This document shows, piece after piece, positions 17,378 to 24,658 of a stretch of DNA of 64,000 bases. The position numbers and the translations under genes were made by a program. The notes under the pieces were generated by a model. That model did no database searches and had not been told where the DNA came from. It saw only the letters and a program-made list of their open reading frames with translations. Positions within the stretch are counted from its first letter, which is position 1. Every line of letters starts with the position of its first letter. Source of the DNA: LMUY01 sp965199105 (lineage in GTDB: Bacteria > Pseudomonadota > Alphaproteobacteria > Acetobacterales > Acetobacteraceae); assembly GCA_965199105.1 (NCBI GenBank), contig CBDAQO010000002.1:744001-808000 (forward strand), written 5' to 3'.

Positions 17378-18354
17378 TTGAAGTCAGCGGGCTGGAAAAG
17401 ACGTTCCCCGCCGCCCGTTCGCTCCGCCAGATGGCGCGCGGCATCCGCCCCGCCGTGCACGCGGTGGACGGCATCGATTTCCGCCTGGCCGAGGGCGAAA
17501 GCGTCGGCCTCGTCGGTGAGTCCGGCAGCGGCAAGACCACCATCGGCCGCCTGCTGCTGAAGCTCACCGAGCCCACGTCCGGCGCCATCGTGTTCGCCGG
17601 CCAGCCGATGGGCAGGCTGTCGGGCAAGCGGCTGCGCCGGTTCCGCCAGCAGGCGCAGATGGTGTTCCAGAACCCGTTCGACGCCGTGAACCCGCGCTTT
17701 ACCATCCGCCGCGCGTTGGCCGAGCCGCTGGTCAACACGGGCGTGCCTCGCGCCGAACACACCGCCCGCATCGAGGACGCGATCCGCCTCGTGCAGCTCG
17801 GCGACCCGGCGCGCTGGCTCGACCTGCGCCCGCGCGAACTGTCGGGCGGCCAGTTGCAACGCGTCGTGCTGGCCCGCGCCCTGGTCGTGCGCCCGGCGTT
17901 CATCGTGGCAGACGAGCCCGTCTCGATGCTGGACGTCAGCGTGCGCGCCGGCATCCTCAACCTGATGCGGGACTTGCGCGATCGCCTGGGATTGACCGCG
18001 CTCTACATCTCCCACGACCTGACGCTGGTCCGCTACGTCTGCGAGCGGACGCTGGTGATGTATATGGGCCGCATCGTCGAGGACGGGCCGACCGACGCCG
18101 TCATTCGCGCGCCCGGCCATCCCTACACCCAGGCGCTGATCAAAGCCGTGCCGCGCCCCCGCACCGACCAGCCGCGTGACGACCTGGCGCTGACCGGCGG
18201 TGTGGGCGACCTGGTGAACCCGCCCAGCGGCTGTCGCCTGCGCGACCGCTGCCCGCAGGCCTTTCCCCGCTGCGCCACCGAGACGCCGGCCCTGGCCGAG
18301 ATCGCCCCCGGCCACCGCGCCGCCTGCCACCTCCACCACCCGCCCGGCGTATGA
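17368..18354 (+). CDS. Peptide ABC transporter ATP-binding protein (DppF-like)
   Basis: The 328-residue second ATPase has Walker A GESGSGKTTIGRL, signature LSGGQLQRVVLARAL, Walker B FIVADEPVSMLDV and the C-terminal cysteine-containing motif CRLRDRCPQAFPRC. The start ATG 17368 lies inside the end of the dppD-like gene (10-base overlap) and fits the family N-terminus MALIEVSGLEKTF. It normally pairs with DppD to drive peptide import. As with its partner, the membrane part of the transporter is damaged here. Confidence 0.88.
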   Translation: MALIEVSGLEKTFPAARSLRQMARGIRPAVHAVDGIDFRLAEGESVGLVGESGSGKTTIGRLLLKLTEPTSGAIVFAGQPMGRLSGKRLRRFRQQAQMVFQNPFDAVNPRFTIRRALAEPLVNTGVPRAEHTARIEDAIRLVQLGDPARWLDLRPRELSGGQLQRVVLARALVVRPAFIVADEPVSMLDVSVRAGILNLMRDLRDRLGLTALYISHDLTLVRYVCERTLVMYMGRIVEDGPTDAVIRAPGHPYTQALIKAVPRPRTDQPRDDLALTGGVGDLVNPPSGCRLRDRCPQAFPRCATETPALAEIAPGHRAACHLHHPPGV

Positions 18355-18406
18355 CGTCCGTCGCCTGGCGGGACGGTGCGCGGCGGCTGTCAACGGCACA
18401 CCGCCC

Positions 18407-18450
18407 TTAGACCAAGACCGGCTCAGATAGAGTCGCCGGTCATCGTTTAG
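18407..18450. repeat. CTAGACC-type dispersed repeat with altered terminus
   Basis: The segment runs from TTAGACCAAGACCGG to CGCCGGTCATCGTTTAG. Compared with the copies at 28221 and 52654, the right end CATGGTCTAG has become CATCGTTTAG. That change puts TAA, read on the minus strand, at 18447-18449, where it is the stop codon of the carboxymuconolactone decarboxylase-like gene. Confidence 0.85.
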
Positions 18451-18857
18451 CTGGCCTGGGCTGGGACGAGGCCTTCTGCGACCAGCACCTCGTTGGCCGC
18501 GCGGAAGGCCTCGAGCGCGGCGGGGAGGCCGCAGTAGACGGCGGCGTGGAGCAGCGCTTCCTTGATCTCGGCCACCGTGACGCCGTTGTTCAGCGCGCCC
18601 TTCACGTGGACCTTCAATTCCTGGTTGGACCGTAGCGCGGTGAGCAGTGCGAGGTTCATCAGGCTGCGGGTCCGCCGGTCGAGCCCTGGGCGCGCCCAGG
18701 CGTAGCCCCAGCCGATCTCGACGGCGGCGTGTTGGGCGGCCAGCATGAAGTCGCTGGCGCCGGCCATCGAGCGGTCGACATGGGCGTCGCCGAGCACCTC
18801 GCGGCGGATGGCGATGCCCTGGTCGAACAGGCTGTCGGCGGTGGGGTGGTCGGGCAT
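18447..18857 (-). CDS. Carboxymuconolactone decarboxylase family protein (PcaC-like)
   Basis: This 136-residue protein belongs to the gamma-carboxymuconolactone decarboxylase/AhpD-like family. The segment NLALLTALRSNQELKVHVKG, then ALNNGVTVAEIKEALLHAAV with YCGLPAALEAF, is typical of PcaC. There is no CxxC pair, so a peroxidatic AhpD role is unlikely; a decarboxylase or lyase role in aromatic catabolism is possible. The start ATG 18857 has GGAGA seven bases upstream. No other protocatechuate genes are near. Its stop codon lies inside a dispersed repeat. Confidence 0.85.
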   Translation of the reverse strand: MPDHPTADSLFDQGIAIRREVLGDAHVDRSMAGASDFMLAAQHAAVEIGWGYAWARPGLDRRTRSLMNLALLTALRSNQELKVHVKGALNNGVTVAEIKEALLHAAVYCGLPAALEAFRAANEVLVAEGLVPAQAS

Positions 18858-18892
18858 GGGCGTCTCCTCGGGCATCATTGTCGGGGGGGAAG

Positions 18893-19894
18893 TTACAGCC
18901 AGAGCACTTGGTCGATGCGGTCGGCGCCGGCGGCGATCATGGCAAGGCGGTCGAAGCCGAGGGCGATGCCGCTGGCGGGGAGCATGCCGTGGGCGAGGGC
19001 GGCGAGGAAGTCCTCGTCGAGCTCCCAGTCGGGGCCGTAGAGGGCGTGGCGACGCGCGCGGTCGGCCACGAAGCGGGCGCGCTGCTCGGCCGGGTCGGTC
19101 AGCTCCTCGAAGGCGTTGGCGAGTTCGATGCCGCAGACGAACAGCTCGAAGCGCAGCGCGGTGCGCGGGTCCGCGGGGTCGCGGCGGGCGAGGGCGGCTT
19201 GGGCGGCGGGCCAATGGGTGAGGAAGGTGGGGTGGTCGCGACCGAGCTGCGGCTCCACGCGCTCGAGTAGCAGGCGGAAGAACAGGTCTTCCCATTCCTC
19301 GCCGGGTCGCAGCCGGGCGCCGGCTTGGCTGGCCAAGGCTGGGGCGTCGCCGGCGGTGGCGAGCACGTCGGCGCCGGTGTGGCGGGCGAAGGCGTCCGCC
19401 ACCGTCAGGCGCTCGAACCGGCCGAGGTCGGTGGTCACGCCGCGGCAGTGCACCACCGGCGGCAGGGTCGACCGGAGCAGGGTTTCGGTCTCGTCCATCA
19501 GCGCGGCAAAGCTGGCGCTTGGGCGATACCATTCGAGCATGGTGAACTCGGCGGCATGGGTGTCGCTGCCCTCGCCGTTGCGCCAGACGCGGGCGAGCTG
19601 GAAGATCGGGCCGGCGCCGGCCACCAGCAGGCGCTTCATGGCGAGTTCCGGGCTGGTGTGCAGCCAGAGCGGGCGGCGCGCGCCATGGGCGTCGATCTGC
19701 TCGGTGCGGAAGGCGGCGAGATGCACCTCCTCGCCGGGAGCGGGCACGGCGTAGGGCGTTTCGACCTCGGTGTAGCCGCGGGCGTGGAAGAAGCCGCGGG
19801 TGGCTGCCGTCAGCAGGGCGCGGCGGCGCAGGAACGGCAGGCGGGCGGCCAGGCTGTCCGGGTGCCAGGCGGGCGGCGTCGCAAGTTGCGGCAT
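18893..19894 (-). CDS. epmA: EF-P lysine aminoacyltransferase EpmA (GenX/PoxA)
   Basis: The 333-residue protein is a class II lysyl-tRNA-synthetase paralogue without the tRNA-binding N-terminal domain. It has GYTEVETPYAVPAPGEE (motif 1 area), LHTSPELAMKRLLVAGAGPI, FQLARVWRNGEGSDTHAAEF (motif 2), and ASGIALGFDRLAM (motif 3). It activates (R)-beta-lysine and attaches it to a lysine of elongation factor P. The start ATG 19894 is the family start; an upstream in-frame codon would run into epmB. epmB is divergent 28 bases away and efp follows it, so all components of this modification lie together. Confidence 0.93.
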   Translation of the reverse strand: MPQLATPPAWHPDSLAARLPFLRRRALLTAATRGFFHARGYTEVETPYAVPAPGEEVHLAAFRTEQIDAHGARRPLWLHTSPELAMKRLLVAGAGPIFQLARVWRNGEGSDTHAAEFTMLEWYRPSASFAALMDETETLLRSTLPPVVHCRGVTTDLGRFERLTVADAFARHTGADVLATAGDAPALASQAGARLRPGEEWEDLFFRLLLERVEPQLGRDHPTFLTHWPAAQAALARRDPADPRTALRFELFVCGIELANAFEELTDPAEQRARFVADRARRHALYGPDWELDEDFLAALAHGMLPASGIALGFDRLAMIAAGADRIDQVLWL

Positions 19895-19922
19895 GGGAAC
19901 TCTCGGGCTACACGCCGCCACC

Positions 19923-20975
19923 ATGCCCGACGGTGCCCATTCCGCCCAACCGGGCCGCACCCGGCCGATCCGCGACACGGCGGCCCTGGTGGCGGCCGGC
20001 CTGGTGCCGCCGGAGCACGCAGCCGCGCTGAACGCCGTGGCCGACCGCTACGCCGTGGCGATCCCGCCCGCCTTCGCCGCCCTCATCGAGCACCCGGACG
20101 ACCCGATCGCGCGCCAAGTGGTCCCGAGCCCGGCCGAGCTGGTCACCGCCGGCCACGAGCGCGCGGACCCGATCGGCGACGACGCGTTTTCGCCCATCCC
20201 CGGCATCGTGCACCGCTATGCCGACCGGGCGTTGCTGAAGCCGCTGCTGGTGTGCCCGGTGTATTGCCGGTTCTGCTTCCGGCGCGAGCATGTCGGCCCC
20301 GGTGGCGGCCTGCTGCCAGACGACGCGCTGGCGGCCGCGCTGGACTGGCTGGCCGCGCACCCGGCCATCCGCGAGGTGATCCTGACCGGCGGCGACCCGC
20401 TGCTGCTGTCCTCTCGCCGGCTGGGCATGATCCTGGCGGCGCTGGGCGCGATGCCGCACGTGGAGACCGTGCGCATCCACAGCCGAGTGCCGACTGCCGA
20501 CCCGGCGCGGCTGCTGGCGCTGGCGGGCGTGCTCGAGACCGACAAGCCGTTGTGGCTGGTGGCGCATGTCAACCACGCGCGCGAGCTGACGGCGGAGGCG
20601 CGCGCGGCGCTGCTGGCGGTGTCGCGGCGGGGCGTGCCGCTGCTGGGCCAATCCGTGCTGCTGCGCGGCGTGAACGACACGGTGGAGGCGCTCGAGGCGC
20701 TGCTGCGGGCGATGCTGGCGGCGCGCATCAAGCCCTACTACCTGCACCAGCTCGACCCGGCGCCCGGCACCGCCCGCTTCCACGTGCCCATCGCGCAGGG
20801 GCAGGCGCTGCTGCGGGCGTTGCGCGGCCGGGTGACGGGCCTGGCCTGGCCCACCTACGTGCTCGACATCGCCGGCGGGTTCGGCAAGGTGCCGGTCGGG
20901 CCGGTGTATTTGGGCGCGGGGAGCGTGGCTGATCCGGACGGCCAACCCCACGTGCTTGCCGGGCCCGGGCTGTAG
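19923..20975 (+). CDS. epmB: EF-P beta-lysylation protein EpmB (lysine 2,3-aminomutase family)
   Basis: The 350-residue radical SAM enzyme converts lysine to (R)-beta-lysine for EpmA. The cluster-binding motif is CPVYCRFCFRREHVG (CxxxCxxC), followed by VILTGGDPLLLSSRRL, the SAM-contact GGD motif. It lacks the long C-terminal extension of catabolic lysine 2,3-aminomutases, as expected for EpmB. The start ATG 19923 is chosen because upstream frame extensions overlap epmA. It is 43 bases ahead of efp and probably cotranscribed with it. Confidence 0.92.
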   Translation: MPDGAHSAQPGRTRPIRDTAALVAAGLVPPEHAAALNAVADRYAVAIPPAFAALIEHPDDPIARQVVPSPAELVTAGHERADPIGDDAFSPIPGIVHRYADRALLKPLLVCPVYCRFCFRREHVGPGGGLLPDDALAAALDWLAAHPAIREVILTGGDPLLLSSRRLGMILAALGAMPHVETVRIHSRVPTADPARLLALAGVLETDKPLWLVAHVNHARELTAEARAALLAVSRRGVPLLGQSVLLRGVNDTVEALEALLRAMLAARIKPYYLHQLDPAPGTARFHVPIAQGQALLRALRGRVTGLAWPTYVLDIAGGFGKVPVGPVYLGAGSVADPDGQPHVLAGPGL

Positions 20976-21018
20976 CGAGTAGACAGCCCTGCTCCAAACA
21001 CTCCTGGATGAGTAAGCC

Positions 21019-21585
21019 ATGAAGCAGCAGGCCAACCTGATCCGTGCCGGCCAGGTGATCGAGCACGAGGGCCGGCGCTGGACGGTGCTGAAGCAGCAGA
21101 TCATCACGCCGGGCAAGGGTGGCGCGTTCATCCAAGTCGAGATGCGGGACATGAAGACCGGCAACAAGACCAACGAGCGCTGGCGCACCGCCGACACCGT
21201 CGAGCGGCTGATGACGGACACCAAGGAATACACCTATTCCTACACCGAGGGCGAGAACCTGATCCTGATGGACCCGGAGACCTTCGAGCAGGCCTTCATC
21301 CCGACCGAGATCCTTGGCAGCCAGGCGGCCTTCCTGCAGGACAACATGAAGGTTGAGGTGGACATGGTGGAAGGTGACCCGGTGGGCATGAAGCTGCCGG
21401 CAAGCGTGGTGCTGACGGTGGAGGAAGCCGACCCGGTGGTGAAGGGGCAGACCGCCGCCTCCTCCTACAAGCCGGCCAAGCTCTCCAACGGGGTCAAGAC
21501 GCTGGTGCCGCCGTTCATCGAGGCGGGTGAGCGCATCGTGGTCAAGACCGAAGACGGCAGCTACGTCGAACGCGCGAAGCACTGA
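21019..21585 (+). CDS. efp: Elongation factor P
   Basis: The 188-residue protein has the three-domain EF-P layout. The tip loop of domain I reads ITPGKGGAF, with Lys33 as the expected site of beta-lysylation. The C-terminal OB domain includes VPPFIEAGERIVVKTEDGSY. It binds between the P and E sites of the ribosome and rescues stalling at polyprolines. That is relevant here because several neighbouring proteins are proline-rich. It follows epmB and precedes an IMPase-family gene by 17 bases, suggesting one operon. Confidence 0.97.
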   Translation: MKQQANLIRAGQVIEHEGRRWTVLKQQIITPGKGGAFIQVEMRDMKTGNKTNERWRTADTVERLMTDTKEYTYSYTEGENLILMDPETFEQAFIPTEILGSQAAFLQDNMKVEVDMVEGDPVGMKLPASVVLTVEEADPVVKGQTAASSYKPAKLSNGVKTLVPPFIEAGERIVVKTEDGSYVERAKH

Positions 21586-21602
21586 CCGGTAGCGGCTGAC
21601 CC

Positions 21603-22442
21603 GTGGCGCTCCAACTCTCCTCCCACATGACGGTGATGCAGAACGCCGTGCAGAAGGCCGCGCGCCGCCTGGTGCGGGACTTTGCCGAGGTCGAGCAACT
21701 GCAGGTGAGCATCAAGGGGCCCGGCGATTTCGTCAGCCAGGCCGACCTGCGCTCGGAGCAGACGCTGCGCACCGAGCTGGAGAAGGCCCGGCCGGGTTAC
21801 GCCTTCATGCTCGAGGAATCCGGCCTGATCGGCAGCGCCAACTGGTCCTGGCGCTGGATCATCGATCCGCTAGACGGCACCAGCAACTACCTGCATGGCG
21901 TGCCGCATTGGTGCATCAGCGTGGCGCTGGAGCGGCGCACCGAGACCGGGTCGGAGATCGTCGCCGGGTGCATCTACAACCCCGTCAACGACGAGATGTT
22001 CTGGGCCGAGAAGGGTCTTGGCGCCTACGTCAACGAGCGCCGCATGCGCGTTTCGGCGCGGCGCGAGATGAGCGAGGCGCTGTTTGCCACCGGCATCCCG
22101 TTCGCCTCCGTGCCGGCGCCGCGCCGCCTGGCGTTTGCCCGCTCGCTGGGCACGCTGATGCCGCTGGTGGCGGGGGTGCGCCGGTTTGGCGCCGCCGCGC
22201 TGGACTTGGCCTGGGTCGCGGCCGGGCGGTTCGACGGCTACTGGGAGCTCGGGCCCAAGCCGTGGGACTTGGCGGCCGGGGCCCTGATCGTGCGTGAGGC
22301 AGGCGGTTTCGCCACCGACCCGGCGGGCCGCGAGCTGCAATGGACCATGGCCGGCATCGACGTCGTGGCCGGCAATCCGCACTTGCACCCGCGCCTGCTG
22401 GAGGTGGTGGCCGAAAGCCTCACCGCCACGCGGACCAACTGA
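21603..22442 (+). CDS. Inositol monophosphatase family protein (SuhB-like)
   Basis: The 279-residue protein has the Mg-dependent phosphatase motifs of the IMPase family: motif A WIIDPLDGTSNYLHGVPHW and motif B WDLAAGALIVREAGG, plus FMLEESG carrying the first metal ligand. GTG 21603 is the likely start because the residues before the next ATG (21627) resemble family N-termini. In alphaproteobacteria such a gene often follows efp and precedes MotA/OmpA-type genes, as seen here. Substrate could be inositol-1-phosphate or a related sugar phosphate. Confidence 0.88.
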   Translation: MALQLSSHMTVMQNAVQKAARRLVRDFAEVEQLQVSIKGPGDFVSQADLRSEQTLRTELEKARPGYAFMLEESGLIGSANWSWRWIIDPLDGTSNYLHGVPHWCISVALERRTETGSEIVAGCIYNPVNDEMFWAEKGLGAYVNERRMRVSARREMSEALFATGIPFASVPAPRRLAFARSLGTLMPLVAGVRRFGAAALDLAWVAAGRFDGYWELGPKPWDLAAGALIVREAGGFATDPAGRELQWTMAGIDVVAGNPHLHPRLLEVVAESLTATRTN

Positions 22443-22446
22443 GGCG

Positions 22447-23178
22447 ATGACCCAGGCGCATGGCCCGCGGCGACGGCGGCTGGTGGCACTGGCGCTGCCG
22501 GGCCTGGTGTGGCTGGCCGCGGCGTCCGGCAGCTTGGCGCAGCCGGTGAGCCCGGAGGCGGCGCCGCATGGGCCAGCGCACCCGGCGCGCCGGCCGGTGC
22601 ATGCCCGGGCGCCAGCCGGCGAGAAGCGCGCGGGGGCCAAACCCGCCGCCTCGCCTGCCAAGACGGTGACACTGGCGCCCGCACCGCCGCCGCCAGCCGA
22701 AATGGCGCCGCTGGTGACGGCGCCGCCGCGCCCCGTGCCGCCACCGCCGCCGGTGAGCGTAGTGAGCGACGCGCTCGGCCAGGCCAGCCCGATCGAAGGC
22801 GGCGAGCGGATCAGCTTCGGCGCCGGGTCGTCGGACTTGAACCCGGCGATGGTGGAGGCGATCCGTGCGGTGGCGGCCGAGCTGGCGGGCAAGCCGAATA
22901 GCAGCGTGAGCCTCTACGCGTTTTCCGCCGGCCCGGCCGACGACCCCTCCACGCCGCGGCGGCTGGCGCTGGCGCGGGCCCTGGCGGTGCGCGCGGTGCT
23001 GATTTCGGAGGGGGTCGCCTCCAACCGGATCTATCCGCGGGTGCAGCCGCCGTCCACGACCGCGCCGGGCCCGCCCCCGGCCGACCCGACCGACCGCGTC
23101 GACATGGTGGTGTCGGGCGCCGGCCAGGCCGCGGCGCCCCAGGCGAGCGCTACGGCCGCGCCGGCGAAGGCGCCATGA
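22447..23178 (+). CDS. OmpA-like domain envelope protein
   Basis: The 243-residue protein begins with a twin-arginine-like basic region and hydrophobic stretch (RRRRLVALALPGLVWLAA) that ends in ASGSLAQ, so it should be exported. A proline/alanine-rich linker (about residues 35-95) leads to a C-terminal OmpA-like region with RISFGAGSSDLNPAMVEAI and RRLALARALAVRAVLISEGV. The expected peptidoglycan-contact residues are weakly conserved. The gene lies four bases before the MotA-like gene and four after the IMPase gene, within one operon. Confidence 0.75.
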   Translation: MTQAHGPRRRRLVALALPGLVWLAAASGSLAQPVSPEAAPHGPAHPARRPVHARAPAGEKRAGAKPAASPAKTVTLAPAPPPPAEMAPLVTAPPRPVPPPPPVSVVSDALGQASPIEGGERISFGAGSSDLNPAMVEAIRAVAAELAGKPNSSVSLYAFSAGPADDPSTPRRLALARALAVRAVLISEGVASNRIYPRVQPPSTTAPGPPPADPTDRVDMVVSGAGQAAAPQASATAAPAKAP

Positions 23179-23182
23179 CCCG

Positions 23183-24325
23183 ATGACCCGGCCGGCCAAC
23201 TACCTGTTCCGCATGCTGGTGTTCCTCGCCGCGGTGGTGGTGGTGGCCGCCTTCCTGTTCCCGGCGCTGCTGGTGGCGTTCGAGACCAACCCGCTGCTCA
23301 ACGCCCTGATCACCTTCGTGGCCCTGCTCGGGATCGCCTGGAACATCCGCCAGGTGGTGCGGCTCACCCCCGAGGTGCGCTGGGTGGAGACCTTCCAGCA
23401 CTCGCGCGCCCGCCTGGCCGGCCTGCCCTCGCCGGTGCTGCTGGCGCCGATGGCCTCGATGCTGTCGGCCCGCTCGGCCAAGGGTGCGGCGGGGCAGGAG
23501 CGCTTCACCCTCTCGGCGCCCGCGATGCGCTCCTTGCTGGACAGCCTGGCCAGCCGGCTGGACGAAAGCCGCGAGCTGTCCCGCTACATGACCGGGCTGC
23601 TGATTTTCCTGGGCCTGCTCGGGACGTTCTGGGGCTTGCTGCTCACCGTCGGCGCCGTGGCCAACGTGATCAACGGCATGTCGGTCGGCTCCGGCGACAT
23701 CAACGCGCTGTTCGACCAGTTGAAGGCCGGACTGGCCAAGCCGCTGCAGGGCATGGGCACGGCGTTCTCCGCCTCCATGCTCGGCCTGGCCAGCGCGCTG
23801 GTGCTGGGCTTCCTCGACCTCACCGCGGGGCAGGCGCAGAACCGCTTCTTCAACGAGCTCGAGGAGTGGCTTGCCGGGCTGACCCGGCTGTCCTCCGGCG
23901 TGCTGGGCGGCGAGGGCGAGGGCTCGGTGCCGATCTACGTGCAGGCGCTGCTGGAGCAGACGGCGGAGAACATGGAGAACCTGCAGCGCATCCTCACCCG
24001 CGGCGAGGACGGGCGGCAGCAGGGGAACCAGGCCATCCTGTCACTGACCGAGCGCATCGGCGTGCTGTCGGACTCGCTGCGAGCCAACCAGCAGCTCATG
24101 TTGCGGATCGCCGAGACGCAGGCTTCGCTCGGCCCGGCGCTGCAGCGGCTGGGCGAGAAGGGCGGCGACGATGCCATGCGGGGCCATCTGCGCGCCATCG
24201 AGACCACGCTGGGACGGCTGGGCCACGAGCTCGAACAGGGCCGCTCGCAGAGCACGTCCGAGCTGCGCAGCGACATCCGCATCCTCACCCGCACCATCGC
24301 GGGCTTGGCGGGGCAGCCGCAATGA
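23183..24325 (+). CDS. MotA/TolQ/ExbB-type proton channel protein
   Basis: The 380-residue membrane protein has a hydrophobic hairpin at residues 8-58 and two further helices at about 138-165 and 190-215. The second pair carries GLLIFLGLLGTFWGLLLTVG and MGTAFSASMLGLASALVLGF, the proton channel motif of the MotA/TolQ/ExbB family. A long helical cytoplasmic tail follows. It should pair with the OmpA/MotB-like protein encoded after the inserted cassette. No flagellar genes are near, so an envelope-linked energy-transducing complex is more likely than a flagellar stator. The last codons CAG-CCG-CAA-TGA form the left copy of a 12-bp direct repeat. Confidence 0.88.
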   Translation: MTRPANYLFRMLVFLAAVVVVAAFLFPALLVAFETNPLLNALITFVALLGIAWNIRQVVRLTPEVRWVETFQHSRARLAGLPSPVLLAPMASMLSARSAKGAAGQERFTLSAPAMRSLLDSLASRLDESRELSRYMTGLLIFLGLLGTFWGLLLTVGAVANVINGMSVGSGDINALFDQLKAGLAKPLQGMGTAFSASMLGLASALVLGFLDLTAGQAQNRFFNELEEWLAGLTRLSSGVLGGEGEGSVPIYVQALLEQTAENMENLQRILTRGEDGRQQGNQAILSLTERIGVLSDSLRANQQLMLRIAETQASLGPALQRLGEKGGDDAMRGHLRAIETTLGRLGHELEQGRSQSTSELRSDIRILTRTIAGLAGQPQ

Positions 24326-24648
24326 CGTGGCACCAGGGGCGTGGCCGTGCTATTCCTTCCCGGCGAGGGCGCTTCCTATGACCAGCCTCATCATCGAAGT
24401 TTACGATGCCTTCAAGTCGGTTGGCATCGCTGACGACATCGCTCGCAAGGCGGCTGGCGAGCTTTCCAACAACGACCGGAAGATCGAGCAGCTCGAGACC
24501 AAGATGGTCGAGCGGTTTGGGCGCGTCGAGGCCGACCTGCTTCTTCTCAAGCGGATGGTCGGGGTGATGTTTGCCGGCGTGGCCTCCCTTGTCGTCCGAA
24601 CCTTCTTCTAGCGTGCCAATTCTTCACCGCCACGATCAGCCGCAATGA
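24314..24648. mobile_element. Inserted cassette bounded by 12-bp direct repeats, carrying one small gene
   Basis: CAGCCGCAATGA occurs exactly at 24314-24325 and 24637-24648. The left copy is the end of the MotA-like gene. The right copy begins ten bases before the GTG of the OmpA/MotB-like gene and includes part of its ribosome binding site (GAGG at 24647-24650). The 311 bases between them hold a 77-codon gene with its own GAGGG. The inside ends show a short CGTGGC inverted match (24326-24331 and, inverted, near 24629-24634). Deleting one repeat plus the interior would restore a normal 10-base operon junction, so this looks like a true insertion with target duplication. Confidence 0.75.
24378..24611 (+). 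CDS. 77-residue coiled-coil protein, DUF1640-like
   Basis: The protein starts MTSLIIEVYDAFKSVGIADD. It has a charged helical middle (NNDRKIEQLETKMVERFGRV) and ends in a hydrophobic segment VGVMFAGVASLVV that should be a membrane anchor. This layout (short N-terminal motif, coiled coil, C-terminal transmembrane helix) resembles the small bacterial DUF1640/CCDC90-like proteins. ATG 24378 has GAGGG eight bases upstream. The gene is the only content of the cassette inserted between the MotA-like and OmpA-like genes. Base composition is a little less GC-rich than the neighbours. Function unknown; it could act in the cassette's own spread or simply be a passenger. Confidence 0.75.
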   Translation: MTSLIIEVYDAFKSVGIADDIARKAAGELSNNDRKIEQLETKMVERFGRVEADLLLLKRMVGVMFAGVASLVVRTFF

Positions 24649-24658
24649 GGCGCCGGCG

